DNA of 64,000 bases from Malus domestica (GCF_042453785.1 NC_091670.1:35909501-35973500); one strand, 5' to 3'; positions 40,057-51,660 are shown, counted from the first letter of the stretch. Notes: generated by a model from the letters alone, not told the origin. A program made the numbers and translations.

Positions 40057-41338
40057 CTTCCAGGTCAGGATTCGAAGCGGGGGTCACGACTATGAGGCCC
40101 TCTCTTACAAAGCTGATGTACCCTTCATCATCATCGATCTCTTCAAGCTTAATAAGGTTAAAGTCAATAGCAAAGAACGCACTGCATGGGTTCAATCCGG
40201 TGCAACACTTGGTGAGCTTTACTACCATGTTGCCAATAAGAGCAGAGGAAAACTTGGTTTCACAGCCGGTGTTTGCCCTACTATTGGTGTTGGTGGACAT
40301 ATCAGCGGCGGAGGTCAGGGCGTGTTGATGAGGAAATTTGGGCTTTCAAGTGATAATGTTGTGGATGCAATCGTGGTCACCGCAAATGGAGGTATTGTTG
40401 ACAGACAATCGATGGGGGAGGACTTGTTTTGGGCCATTAGAGGAGGTGGAGCTGCAAGCTTTGGAGTTGTACTTGAATGGAAGATCAAGTTGGCTCCGGT
40501 TCCTCCGAAGGTCACGGTTTTCACAATCCCCAGAACCCTAGAACAAAACGCAACCAAATTGGTTCACAGGTGGCAAGCCATTGCATCCAAGTTTCATAAA
40601 GATCTGTTCATAAGAGTCATTCTTTTTGTGGGAAAAGGTTCCAATGATGGCAAAACAATCCAGGCCAATTTCAATGCCTTGTTTCTTGGCACCATTGATC
40701 AACTAGTCCCATTGATGAAAAAGAGCTTTCCCGAGTTGGGTTTGAAGCCTGAGGACTGCAAGGAGATAAACTGGATTCAATCTATTTTCTACATTAATGG
40801 TGAGAACCCAGGGCAGCCATTAGAGCTTTTGTTGGACAGAAACCATGTGCAAAAGGGCTTTTTCAAAGCCAAAAGTGATTTTGTGACAAAACCCATCTCA
40901 GAAAAGCACTTAGAAGCCATATGGAAGGTGATGCAAGACGGTGAGGCTCCTGGTATAATGATTTGGGATCCTTATGGTGGAAAAATGGCTGAGATTTCAG
41001 AAGATTTTACTCCATTTCCACATAGAGCTGGAGTCTTGTACAACATTCAGTACTTCACGAAGTGGTTTGAGGGGGGAGCTTTGGCTGAGAAGAAGCATTT
41101 GGAAGGGATCAATAGGGTTTACAACTTCATGGCTCCATTTGTGACCAAAAACCCTAGGACTGCATATACTAACTACAGGGACTTGGACATTGGAAGAAAT
41201 ATCAAAGGAACTTTGGAGGAAGCAAAGGTTTGGGGTGAAAAGTATTTCAAAGGAAATTTTGAGCGATTAGCCAAGATAAAAGGTAAGGTTGATTATGAAA
41301 ACTTCTTCAAGAGTGAGCAAAATTTTGTGCCAACTTAA

Positions 41339-42599
41339 GAGTTGTTTGATTTTAGAATTAAATTGACAAATTTTAATAAGACCCACCCTCCATCCTTTTT
41401 GCTGTATTTTTTTTTAATGGGATAGGGGGTGAGTTTGATTGGCACGCCTGATATGGCTCTCAAGTCACTTAACTCAGCATTGGGCAGAGAGGGCTTAGCA
41501 AAGCCCAATCCAGTTGTCAGATCTAGCAAGGCCTAATGAGAAGATTAGACCAACATATTTGAACAAGGAACGATTCCGCAAGATTAATGAATGGGATAAC
41601 AATCCTTATAATCATGATTCAGTTTTAGGTCATGATATTCAATGTGGTTAAAAATCTTTTCCAGTCAAAACTCTAATGACGCTAAATAAAAAGACTAATT
41701 GACTTGATGATGAGAATAACTTTTTACCGAAACTCGCTTATATTTAAGACAATTAAAATTATCACAACAAAAACCTACATGGCACTTAAATAAATGTGTA
41801 CGACATAGAAGAACAATGAGAAACATATAAAATAGTGGATCAGTAATGTGGACAACTATCAACCCCTTGTATGCTGGCGCATCACGTTTGAAAATGTCAG
41901 CATATATGACCCTTTCAACACATGTTGATCCTAGAAGCCTAGAACAGAGGGATCGAGTCAGGCATTTTCACCCTCGAAGAGAGAATGAGAGCTAGCCGGT
42001 GCATTAAACTATATATGATGAAGATTTCGTTCTAGATGGAGCTTTGTAATTAGTTGTCTTGCAACCATGCAGAACTCAAAGCATATGGAAGTCCCACATG
42101 CATTAGCCCATATATTTTGCCAATTTGCACCAAGTGGAATTGGCTACTATACTTCATTGCTAAGAATGAATTCAGTTGGCTCTTTCAACTAGTGCTTAAC
42201 TATGAAAAGTGACAAAAAATTAAAACAGTCATTAGCTTTTATATGCTTATTTTTTTTACTTATCATCAAATCATAATTTGACATTGAAATAGTTAAATAT
42301 TTTATAAAATAAAATTAGGTAACTTGCGTCTCAACACATTATTGATTACAATTTCCACAAGAAAATGGCAAGAGTAACTTCAAATGCCGAGTGCCGACTA
42401 AATTATAGGCTAGGGATAACTTTGGTTTTAATGTGGTAGATGATAGATATTCTCAATTCACTCCATCGGAATCATCGCTTTCTTTGGTTGTGTTCCTATA
42501 TACGCAGCGGATGAGCAGAAGTAAAAACAAGCCGAATTCAGCATATCGAATAGCTAGTTAGGTTAAATATTCCACCCTCACCAAGAAAATATACCACTC
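41339..42599. other. Intergenic between BBE-like genes 4 and 5
   Basis: AT-rich, no gene or structured repeat recognised. Confidence 0.5.

Positions 42600-42651
<52 letters not shown>
42600..42651. repeat. Poly(A) plus (AT)17 microsatellite in the core promoter of gene 5
   Basis: About 18 A followed by 35 bases of alternating AT. It ends 29 bases before the ATG at 42680 and 50 before the ATG at 42701. It is the only TATA-like sequence near the gene, so it probably serves as the TATA box. Confidence 0.8.
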
Positions 42652-42652
<1 letters not shown>

Positions 42653-42679
42653 CCAAACCACACGCTCATCAAAATCTAA

Positions 42680-44284
42680 ATGCCTAAATTCCTGAAACAG
42701 ATGGAGTTCATTGCACTACTAGCTTCTTTGCTCTTGGTCTCAATTCCTTCGGTATCTTCTGTTTCAATCAGTGGTGAAATTTTCAGTCAGTGCATGGCAG
42801 ACTACAGCAAAATTTCTGATCAAAACATTCACACCTCAAACTCTTCTTTGTATTCATCTCTTTTGCAATCTTCCCAGCAAAACCCTAGGTGGTTAAACTC
42901 CACATCGAAGCCTCTTCTCCTTGTCACACCTTCCCATGAGTCTGAAATCCAAGCCGCTGTTCTTTGCAGCAGGAAACTTGGCCTGCAAGTCAGGGTTAGA
43001 AGTGGAGGACATGACTATGAAGGCCTATCTTACCTCTGCAAAACCGCATTTATCATCATTGACCTCATCAATCTCCGTTCCCTCAAGGTCAACCTTGCAG
43101 ATGAAACAGCTTGGGTGCAGTCAGGAGCCACACTTGGTGAGCTTTATTATAGCATTGCCATGAAAAGTGAGGTCCATGGATTTCCAGGAGGTTTGTGCCC
43201 TACTGTTGGGATTGGAGGGCACTTCAGTGGAGGTGGGTTTGGAACCCAAATCAGGAAGCATGGCCTAGCAGCTGACAATGTCATAGATGCTCGGTTAATT
43301 GATGTGAATGGAAGAATCCTTGACAGAAGAACAATGGGTGAGGATTTGTTTTGGGCCATTAGAGGAGGTGGGGGATCAAGTTTTGGGATCATAGTTTCAT
43401 GGAAAATCAAATTGGTTCAGGTTCCAAAAATTGTGACGGGTTTTACATTTGACAAAACCCTAGCCGAAGGAGCTACCAGCCTTGTTCACAGGTGGCAATA
43501 TATTGCAGACAAATTTCATGAAGATCTTTTCATCAGAGTCATAATTCAGAAAGTGGGGAGTGGGAATCAGAAAACGGTTCAAGCATCTTTCCAATCACTG
43601 TTTCTTGGTAAAATTGACAGATTAATCCCACTGATTAAGCTGAGTTTTCCAGAGCTGGGATTGCAGGCAAAAGACTGCATTGAGATGAGTTGGATCCAAT
43701 CTGCCCAGTATTTTGCTGGATTCCAAAAAGACCAGCCCTCAGATGTATTGCTATCTAGAAATCCCCTCTGGAAGATGAATTTCAAGGCTAAATCCGACTT
43801 CGTGAAGAACCCAATACCCGAATCGGGACTCCAAGGGATTTGGGAGAGGTTTCAGCAGGAACAAAATGTGTACATGATTTTGGATCCATATGGTGGCAAA
43901 ATGAATGAGATCTCAGAACATGAAATCCCATTTCCTCACAGAAAAGGTAATTTGTTCAACATACAGTACATAGTGAAGTGGGATGGAAGTGGAGTGGAGG
44001 AAACCAACAAGCATATCCACTGGATAAGAATGCTTTACAGATTCATGAGCCCTTATGTTTCTAGGTCCCCAAGGGGTGCCTATATCAATTACAAGGACCT
44101 TGATTTGGGTGCCAACGTGCAAAACACAAGCTACTTGGAGGCAAGTACTTGGGGCACAAGGTACTTCAAGGGTAACTTCAAGAGGCTGGCACAGGTGAAG
44201 AGCAAGGCCGATCCAGATAACTTCTTCAGGAATGAACAAAGCATCCCTCCTCTTCCTTCTTTGTTTGAAATCACAGAGGTTTGA
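42680..44284 (+). CDS. BBE-like: Berberine bridge enzyme-like FAD oxidoreductase, gene 5 (intact, intronless)
   Basis: 534 residues from the first ATG. The Met at codon 8 (42701) directly precedes the hydrophobic signal peptide and may be the true start. Family motifs: RSGGHDYEG with His111 and GLCPTVGIGGHFSGGGFG with Cys173. Val176 sits at the gatekeeper position, where the other four paralogues have Ile or Leu. The conserved tyrosine of RKYGLAADN is replaced by His194 (RKHGLAADN). The end has NYKDLDLG and [15 protein letters not shown]. Valine at the gatekeeper is linked in this family to fast reaction with oxygen, so this member is the best candidate for a true oxidase that makes hydrogen peroxide. 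That is inference; the substrate is unknown. Confidence 0.95.
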   Translation: MPKFLKQMEFIALLASLLLVSIPSVSSVSISGEIFSQCMADYSKISDQNIHTSNSSLYSSLLQSSQQNPRWLNSTSKPLLLVTPSHESEIQAAVLCSRKLGLQVRVRSGGHDYEGLSYLCKTAFIIIDLINLRSLKVNLADETAWVQSGATLGELYYSIAMKSEVHGFPGGLCPTVGIGGHFSGGGFGTQIRKHGLAADNVIDARLIDVNGRILDRRTMGEDLFWAIRGGGGSSFGIIVSWKIKLVQVPKIVTGFTFDKTLAEGATSLVHRWQYIADKFHEDLFIRVIIQKVGSGNQKTVQASFQSLFLGKIDRLIPLIKLSFPELGLQAKDCIEMSWIQSAQYFAGFQKDQPSDVLLSRNPLWKMNFKAKSDFVKNPIPESGLQGIWERFQQEQNVYMILDPYGGKMNEISEHEIPFPHRKGNLFNIQYIVKWDGSGVEETNKHIHWIRMLYRFMSPYVSRSPRGAYINYKDLDLGANVQNTSYLEASTWGTRYFKGNFKRLAQVKSKADPDNFFRNEQSIPPLPSLFEITEV

Positions 44285-45019
44285 AACAAATGTTTCTTCA
44301 GGTTCAGGTGAATTCCCTGTCTATTCAATGCCAGGCATAATGAGTATAAGGACCTCAAAAAAACTCTTTTGTGTCCTCTTTCTATGAAGAAATCAAGTGC
44401 TTTTTCATATGCAGATATCAAGTAAAAAAAACATAAACAAAAAATCCCACTCAGTAAGCTTATATGGATCAACCAGCATGTGAATAGTTAGTCATTAGAA
44501 AAGTTAATATTTTCTTACCAAACAGTACCGAGCAACATAAGTCTTGTAAGATTTCCTAAAGTGAAGGATTAGTGGCTAGCATTTTCTTTTAAGAATCATC
44601 TGGTATGTCAAGCCACATATGTTAGTATCATAAAACTGAAAAATCTTGACCTTAAGTATCAACTTATTAGGTGATAGACAAACGTGCATTCAATTTATGT
44701 TGGCTATTGGGCTTCCCAACCCAAGTGTAATCATTGGGCTTAACACGTAGACAGTCTAATGATATCATTGTTAGAATGTGAATATCCGCTTACTACGCCA
44801 ATTAACCACAAGGGAGAAGGCCTAAAAAAATTTCGACACTTGGTGCAAAACTTCCATTGCTAATCTGGAGAAAATTAGAAATTACTCTTCCTAACAGACC
44901 TAGTTTAAAAATTCAAATACTTGCACATCATACAAGGAAACATTGACAATGTCAAACTCAGTACAACTGAAAGTATGACATATTTAGTGAAAGACAACAA
45001 CCATGCAGGAGATATCGTC
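44285..45019. other. 3' flank of BBE-like gene 5, no gene
   Basis: The minus-strand frame at 44131-44472 is an antisense shadow of gene 5 and its 3' flank. Nothing else is seen. Confidence 0.5.
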
Positions 45020-45708
45020 TCAGCTTTTCCTAGATAAGGCTTCTTTAATCAACTCCTCAGCTGCTTCTTGAGCATCATCCAACTCTTCAATGCAATCGTA
45101 AGCCTCTTGGTTTGACATCACCTGCATAAACACAACAAAAGGTTTCAAGCATTTGGAAGGACGAGTACAAGTAAATACATTATCTTATCGAAATGTTAAA
45201 ACCTTTAAGAAATTAAAGAAAATGCTAAGCTTACTTTCCACAATCCATCACTTGCCAAAATGATGAAATCTGTTTCAGCGTCAACCTTCTTTACTGTTAT
45301 ATCTGGTTCTGAAGTTATGTGCTCCTTTAGTTTTCGATCCCCAAATGCCCTTGTCATATCTAATTGGCCATCAGCACGTGGAATATTTCCTAAAATCATT
45401 ATGAATGTTAGAAGACTAGCCAACTGGTAATACATCAGACGAAATATACGCAAATGTTGAAACATATAAAACAACAACAACAACAAAGTCTTTTCCCACT
45501 AAGTGGGGTCGGCTATTAAATGTTGAAACATATCATTAACAATTATCGCCAGGAGGTCCTGTACAGAAAATTTCAACTCAAATATAGGACCATACCAATT
45601 GTTTGAAGTGTAAAAACTTGTGCACCAAGTACCTGGCCTTTTTAACATAAAACCACCTCTGCTTTCAACAGCATCTTTCTCTCCTTGCGGATCATGATCC
45701 ACAGTTAT
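45020..45708 (-). pseudogene. 5'-truncated PP2C protein phosphatase pseudogene
   Basis: Three minus-strand exons with GT-AG borders are readable: 45633-45708 (ITVDHDPQGEKDAVESRGG), 45235-45389 (NIPRADGQLDMTRAFGD ... DFIILASDGLWK) and 45020-45121 (VMSNQEAYDCIEELDDAQEAA). The phases join correctly. These are the central and C-terminal motifs of plant PP2C phosphatases. The N-terminal half with the first metal-binding motifs (ED, DGH) is missing. A TGA at 45022-45020 stands immediately before codons for DDISC, whose aspartates bind metal. The remnant therefore cannot be active. A 50-bp LINE tail sits in its first intron. Short possible leader exons near 45880-46025 do not join in frame and are not included. 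Confidence 0.8.
45468..45517 (-). mobile_element. 50-bp RTE LINE tail with perfect 16-bp target duplication
   Basis: Contains (CAA)n and CCCACTAAGTGGGGTCGGC, the 3' end of the LINE at 53340-53980 on the minus strand. AAATGTTGAAACATAT flanks it at 45452-45467 and 45518-45533. It lies in an intron of the PP2C remnant. Confidence 0.82.
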
Positions 45709-46599
45709 CTGTTTTTGCTAAACCATCTCTACCAAAATTTTGAACATTAATCACCATACACACCCTCATTAAGAAAACTTTACCTCCACTATGAAGTCAA
45801 GTAATTGTAGTTAACACGAATTCAAGCATAATTAACATAGCAAAAAACGCACTGAATCACATATAGAGAAGGACATACGTACCTTCATCTTGTTTATGTA
45901 AGATGTAATCTGAAAATCAACAAGTTACTAGGATCACAGATATAACAAATATAACTACAATAAACCAATCAAACAATTAAAGGGAAATAAACTTATCTTC
46001 CAAAGCGGAGGAAGAAGAAGCCATGACTGCTAGGGTTTCAAGGAGGAACTTCTACACTCTAGCAGCCGAGAGTCCTTGTGCACAGAAATAGGGTTTTGCA
46101 CTAGAATAGGATAATGTTGTGAGTGCAGGGACCTCCTAATATATAGACACTCATCCCTTTAATCCGGCCTATTAACTGATTAAAGGGATATTCCAAATCA
46201 ATTAGGATTTCATTATAGTCCTAAATGGTAACAAATTCTTTGTCAACTAAATAAGGTTTTCATAATTAATTGCACTAAATAAGGACTCCTAACCTAACCA
46301 AATAAGGCTCCATAATTTTCTCAACTATTAACACGGATTGACCAAGTTACTGTATGTCAAGAAACAGTGAGCACATGTTCTTTGACACTCACAACTTACA
46401 GTTTAGTAATACCGCTTTTGGAGAAAGTCTTGTATTCTGCAGCAAAAGCAACAACTAAGCATGCAAGGCATCGTATTGAGAGGATTCATGCAGTTCAAGA
46501 CATCTGCAAGATTTTGTACCTTTACTTTGTGGGAGTCCTCGTCAAACTTCAAGCTTGGATCCCTTCTCTGCAAGTAAAGACTACTACGTCAGCATAAGG
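45709..46599. other. Intergenic, no gene called
   Basis: A 10-bp perfect inverted pair CCCTTTAATC/GATTAAAGGG (46155-46164, 46178-46187) could form a small hairpin. On the minus strand, near 46022, an ATG opens MASSSSALEDK before an AT-rich stretch, but no consistent gene model follows. Confidence 0.45.
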
Positions 46600-46666
46600 T
46601 ACGCAAACTGCTACCGTGCATGCATGCAAGTGACACTACAGCATAATAGTTTAAAATAGCTAAATC

Positions 46667-47800
46667 GTGCAATATGCCCAATCAAACTCAGATTCGTCAA
46701 TAGATTACAATCAAATTTTTGATGAATTAAATTCTTTGGTGCAGGGCTCACAAAATCAAGCCAAGGAGGCTCAACAAGATGGATATTGGCAGCAATCTGA
46801 GGAGTTTTATTTAACGCCTATGCAGCCACCACCGCATACCCCACAACAATTCCAATCAAATTCAAGTATGTCCATGGATAGTGATCAAATTCTTCAAGTA
46901 CTAACCTCTTTGACGCAGGACCAACAAAATCAAGACAAGAAGTTGGATAAATTGATGAGTCAAATGGGAGAGATTATGGAATTCATGGTACAAATTCAAG
47001 AGCAAAGTGAACTCTCCAGCTCAACTGTTGAAAATTCGAAGGAAGATTTTGAAATCCACGATGCTATCACTTTGGAAGGTGACATGAAGGATGAAGCTAT
47101 CCCAGAACTATCCAAACACAGCCCGAACATGGATGAATTGCTGCTGCAAGCAGAAGAGGAGGAGGACGACCTGGGCAGTTTAGAAGAATTCTTGCTGCAA
47201 GCTCCTCAAATCCCTATGTCATCCAACTCAGGTGAGGAAGTTCTAAATCCACTTCATTCTAACATTATTTCACCAAATGTCCTTTTTCCTTGTAGGTTTT
47301 TGATTCCAAATATCAAAGAGAGTGAAAAAGACATTGTGGAAGCTCTTCCAAAGGTGCAAAGTGATATCCCAATTCTTGGTGCACCAAAACAAGTTCCCAA
47401 TGGTATTGAAACGTTCAAAGAACCTTGCACACCAAGAAAAGAGATTCAAGAAAATGAAGTGGTTGAAGCATATCAAGAATACATCCAAGAGGCTGTGCAT
47501 GAGACAATCAAGCCCAAAGTAGTTGAGTTTGATAACACGGGACAAGCCACAACCATCATAGTAAACCTGGCCAAGTTCAAAGTCTCGGAAATGTTCAAAG
47601 ATGTGGTGTTTGTCATTGAGTTTGTGTCGGAAAAAGAAAGTAAGCCATCTTCTCCAATTTTAATTTTAATTTATACTAACATGTTTCTGATTTTGATGAT
47701 TCAGGCACCCACTCTTGAATTTAAACCATTGCCGAATCATTTCAAGTATTACCTCCCATTAAAAGATAAATTCCATGCTTTGGAGCCGAAGGGAGTTTAA
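46667..47800 (+). pseudogene. Gag-derived ORF (377 residues) of the Athila/Tat-like element
   Basis: Glutamine-rich, with repeated segments of the form DQIL-VL-SL-QDQQNQDKKLDKLMSQMGEIMEF and an acidic middle part. It ends in APTLEFKPLPNHFKYYL, matching the region between Gag and protease of Athila/Tat elements (ELKPLP--LKY). There is no zinc knuckle and no protease or polymerase. The frame is open but is only a fragment of the ancestral Gag. The first Met is arbitrary because upstream sequence continues without a clear boundary. Confidence 0.65.
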
Positions 47801-48140
47801 AGGAAAGATTCGTCCGACTGCGGACGTTAAAGCAAGCGCTTCTTGGGAGGCAACCCAAGCATTCAACTTACACCCTTATCTTTACTGCTTTCATTTTGTT
47901 TTGTTCAGTTAGTTGTGTTATTTGGTTGATTTATGTGAGTTTGTGTTATTTAGTTTAAGTGTGGGGGAAGGTTAAACAAAGTCTTTTTACATTGATTTAC
48001 ATATTTTACATTGATTTAAAAAAAAAAAAAAAAAAAACACACCTAAAAAATAAATAAATAAATAAAATAAAATAAAAAATAAAATAAAAAAAAAACATAA
48101 AAGTAAAAATATTTTACAATGATGTGTAAACTAATAGCAT
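47801..48140 (+). other. Non-coding tail after the gag remnant
   Basis: Contains AAGTGTGGGGGAAG near 47955 and long A-rich runs at 48018-48110. Part of the retroelement 3' region. Confidence 0.5.
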
Positions 48141-48749
48141 TCATTGGTCAGGTGGTGCTTCAGTAGTCGGCGGGGCCACGGAAGGAGGAGGTATCGGAGG
48201 TTGATCAGTTGGAGCTTCACTACGCGGTGCCGCCCCAGAAGACGAAGGCAGATGCGGTTGGAACAAACCCACAAACCTTCGGTGATCAAGTAAAATCTGA
48301 CCATCATTTTCCTGCAGTTGGTCAATTTTCCTCTTCATGTTTGTGGCATAATTGTGTGCAAGCTTGTGCAATTGTTTATTTTCATGCTTGAGTCCTCTAA
48401 CCTCCTCTTTGAGACTCTGTATTTCAGCCACCAACGATTCGACGTGACAGGTTCGAGCAAATAGGCGTTGGGCCATGTTGGACACAGAACCCGCACACTG
48501 CACGCTAAGAGCCAGAGACTCCTTAACCGCCAATTCATCAGACCGTCTAGCGAGCAGTCTGTTATCTCTGGGGGTGACAAGGTTCCGGGCCACCACCGCA
48601 GCTGTCATTTCATTTTTCATCACCGAATCCCCCACGGTAAGGGGACCGGTAGGGGATATGAAGGATGGGCGCCATATGTTGTCTGGTGAAGGCATAGCTG
48701 CCTCTTCACCAATGTTCAAGTCAAAACGACGATCGGAAGGGCCAGACAT
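48141..48749 (-). CDS. Antisense ORF (202 residues, coiled coil) in the gypsy derivative
   Basis: The frame has 202 codons on the strand opposite to the element. It starts MSGPSDRRFDLNIGEEA. A middle segment LVAEIQSLKEEVRGLKHENKQLHKLAHNY has a heptad pattern and should form a coiled coil. The end is proline-rich (DQPPIPPPSVAPPTTEAPP). Additional antisense ORFs between pol and the 3' LTR are known from Tat-lineage gypsy elements, and I recall similar proteins from Rosaceae elements. The frame is intact although the sense gag-pol is wrecked. Function is unknown. Confidence 0.65.
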   Translation of the reverse strand: MSGPSDRRFDLNIGEEAAMPSPDNIWRPSFISPTGPLTVGDSVMKNEMTAAVVARNLVTPRDNRLLARRSDELAVKESLALSVQCAGSVSNMAQRLFARTCHVESLVAEIQSLKEEVRGLKHENKQLHKLAHNYATNMKRKIDQLQENDGQILLDHRRFVGLFQPHLPSSSGAAPRSEAPTDQPPIPPPSVAPPTTEAPPDQ

Positions 48750-51649
48750 TTTTCAGAATGGTAAAGAAAGAAGAGATCGGACAGATTAAGATTTTGGAAG
48801 TGCAAGAAGGGAGTGTTTACAGGAGAGAGCTCAAGTGTGTTGTGGAACAAAATTAACACCTCTATAAAAAGAAGAAATCAAAGAGGCGCTCCTCAGAAAT
48901 CGAAGAAGCGTCCTCTCGCAAATCGAAGAGTCGGGGCTCCTTTCTCAAAAGCAGGATTCTTTTCTCAAAAGAGGCGTTTCATTTCTTAAAGGCTGGGCTT
49001 GCTCAGAAACCACGAGCCGAACCCCGGATTTCAAAAGATCAATTTGTCCAGACGTGTTGTCACTCGTCACATGCAACTAGCAGCTTTGCGAAAATTACGG
49101 ACAGCTTTGTCAGAAAGCGCGTAATTTGTACCATTCATCCATCCACCGGCTGCCGACAATGAGTGAGAGAATAGTTCCGGTTGTGAAGAAAAGTCTCATA
49201 AGTATCTACCTTCGCCTTCCCACAGCAAAGGCACACCCTCTCAGCACTTCTTCCTCTCTGAAATGGCTTTCCAACAAACCCTCTCAAGTCACTCTGTATT
49301 TTTCATCCCCTGGGATACCCCTGCAAACAACCCATCCAGAGCACAAGTATTTCATATCATAAAGGTTGAGAGCACGAGTATCTCATATCATGCTTTCTCC
49401 CTGTCCTTTCTCCAGTCAGCACCTGCTCTCGAGTACTCATCATCTTATGCTTTCGTTTCGTCTCTCACGTATAAGGGAAGTGAAGATGATACCTCGAAGC
49501 ATGTGGAGACAACGTGCTGATTCATCCTCAACTAAGGACAATGAGAAAGAGAGCAAGAGGTGGGCACTTGGAAAGATTAAAGAAAGAAACCGACCAACAC
49601 CTTTACCTCGTGCCCGCCCGTCGTGCAGAAGAAACAAGCAGAGAAGAATGCAGCTTGCACAATCAACTCAGCATAAGGAGTCTGAGATGAAGAACTAGAG
49701 AAGCTGCCACATCTGCTTGGAGAACAAATAAGGAACTGCAACATTCCCAAAGAGCAAAGCCTCGCCGTACAATATCATCAAATCATCACTTGCAAGTAAA
49801 AAGCTAAGTGTCACCCAGTTCAAGAGGAAAGCTGTGGAAAGTCAACAAGCACGACCAATGATCACTTATTAGTTCTATTCATTGTCTTTTATCGTGATTT
49901 TCAATTTTTCGTTTGCAATTTTTTTTACATTTTCTTGCGTTACTTAACTGAATGATTTATTTTCTTTGCAGGAATTTTTGGTTATTTCCACCCTTGAAGT
50001 TGATTGCAGAATTTTAGCTTGGGGGGTCATCGCTTGATTTTACTGCAAACTAGGGAAGTTTTCACTCCAATTGCTTTATTTTGTTTCTTATTATTTATTT
50101 ATTTCATTTTTATTTGCATTATAGTGTTTTCTGACATTGGGGACAATGTCCAGTTTAAGTGTGGGGGTAGTTATCTCTAGAATTTCATTTGTTTCTGTGT
50201 TGTTGCTTTTTGTTTTCTTAATTAGTGTTGTTTTCTTTAAAAAAAATAAAAAAACCTTCAAAGAAAAATCGGAAAATTTAAAAATCCAAAAATATGGTCT
50301 TGTTTCCCTTATTGTTTTGAATTAGATTTTTGTTAGTTTCCCGACCCAATGATATAATTGGATCAAATTTGAACCATGATCATCAAGAACTTAGTTAACA
50401 TGTGTTTTGTGAAATTCCTAATTCTCTTGTTAGTTTTGTACATGTTTGATCATCTTTGAAAAACCAAATGCACATAGCCTTGTTAATGTGAAACTAAAGT
50501 ATGACTTAAAGCTTCATATGTGAATTTAGTGACCATATACATCCTATGTGAGTTTTTGAGCCGATTGAAAGTGTGTGCATTTTTCATACACTCCTATTCT
50601 TTCATGTGTGATGAACTTATGTGAGATACATCTCTAGAACTTGCGTAACGATCTTTCAAAATGTTTGTCATTAATTGCATGAATTTGGAAATGATAGAGG
50701 CATTAGGTTTACCACTATGACCCAAATAACCATGTTTCCCAAAGAAAAAATGATATCATTAGATTGCCAATTTGAGCCGTGTATGTTGAGCCTTTTATTT
50801 CTTATCACCAGATATGTCTACCCTTATACCTGAAACATTTTTCCTTACCCTTTCCAAGCAAGCTAGTGAGCAATGTGAGATTGTCTTATGAGAAATGTTT
50901 GTGAAGTACTTTGAAGGTGTTTGGCAAAAGAATAAGTGTGTGGGTATTTCATGTTTGTATTTAAAAAAAAAATAAAAATAAAAATAAAAAAAAAAAAAAA
51001 GAAAAAAAGAAAAGAAAAAGAAGGATTGTATACAAAGAAAATAAAAAGTTTTTAAAGTTTCAGTTTAAGGGTGTGGTTGGAGGTGCTAAAAGAATCGTTG
51101 GAAAGGTTGAGTTCTTATAAATCTAAAGAAAAGAATTGCTTGCAATGTAGCTTGGAACTTGTGTTTACCTATTCTTTCATTTTAATAACCCTCTCCCTAA
51201 ACCTCATTACATCCAATAAAAGTCCTCTTGATTTAAGTTTTGCAATTATGACTGTGGAGAAGTGATCTTTATGCAAGCTTATGGTAGAACTTTCACATTT
51301 GATTCTTTGAGCGAAACACATTTAAACTAAACACATGTGTGATTGAGTGTATATCCCGTGAGAAGGTTGCTAGTTTGCATATGATGATTTTAAAAATATA
51401 AAAATTTTGAAATTGCATTAGCATGGCTATCTCACACATTACACTTCAAGGATGATTCAAAGATTACTGCTAATATTTGAATAAGGAAGATGAACTTGGA
51501 TTAGCTTGTTTGGTGCCAGCTATGGTTCTTGTTGATTTGTGTTCTCGAATGAAATTCTATGAGGGTCACATAGGGGGAAGCTAATGTTTTTCTTGTTACT
51601 TCTTGTTCTTGTTTTCTTTGTTTTGCTCGAGGACTAGCAAAAGCTAAGT
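48750..51649 (+). other. 3' untranslated region of the gypsy derivative
   Basis: No coding frame of merit. A second AAGTGTGGGGG motif lies near 50157, and an A-rich low-complexity run at 50963-51025. Short frames here are rejected. Confidence 0.5.
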
Positions 51650-51660
51650 GTGGGGGAAAT
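51650..51660 (+). promoter_or_regulatory. Polypurine tract of the gypsy derivative
   Basis: TGTGGGGGAAA-type purine run directly before TGATAGGAGC, the start of the LTR. The same GTGTGGGGG motif appears at about 47960 and 50160. Confidence 0.6.

Larger units (their letters stand above)
34450..41338 (+). pseudogene. BBE-like: BBE-like gene 4, split by a second Ty1/copia element after codon 99
   Basis: The coding parts are 34450-34747 and 40062-41338. Without the element and one CTTCC duplication they give an open frame of 524 residues. An in-frame ATG at 34405 would add 15 residues, but it overlaps a TATA-like box and precedes the signal peptide (MAHLLTFAIVSLFSVSSA). The insertion falls just before [11 protein letters not shown], so the first part has no flavin site. 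The second part keeps His108, GVCPTIGVGGH with Cys171 and Ile174, RKFGLSSDN with Phe where the others have Tyr, and NYRDLDIG. The C-terminus FFKSEQNFVPT is shorter than in its neighbours. No other lesion is seen. A transcript starting at an internal Met (40037 onward) would lack the signal peptide. Confidence 0.92.

Noticed and set aside
45880-46025. Additional 5' exons of the PP2C remnant
   Set aside because: A small AG/GT-bounded segment (ITSYINKMK) and an ATG segment (MASSSSALEDK) exist but do not join in frame, and they lack PP2C motifs.
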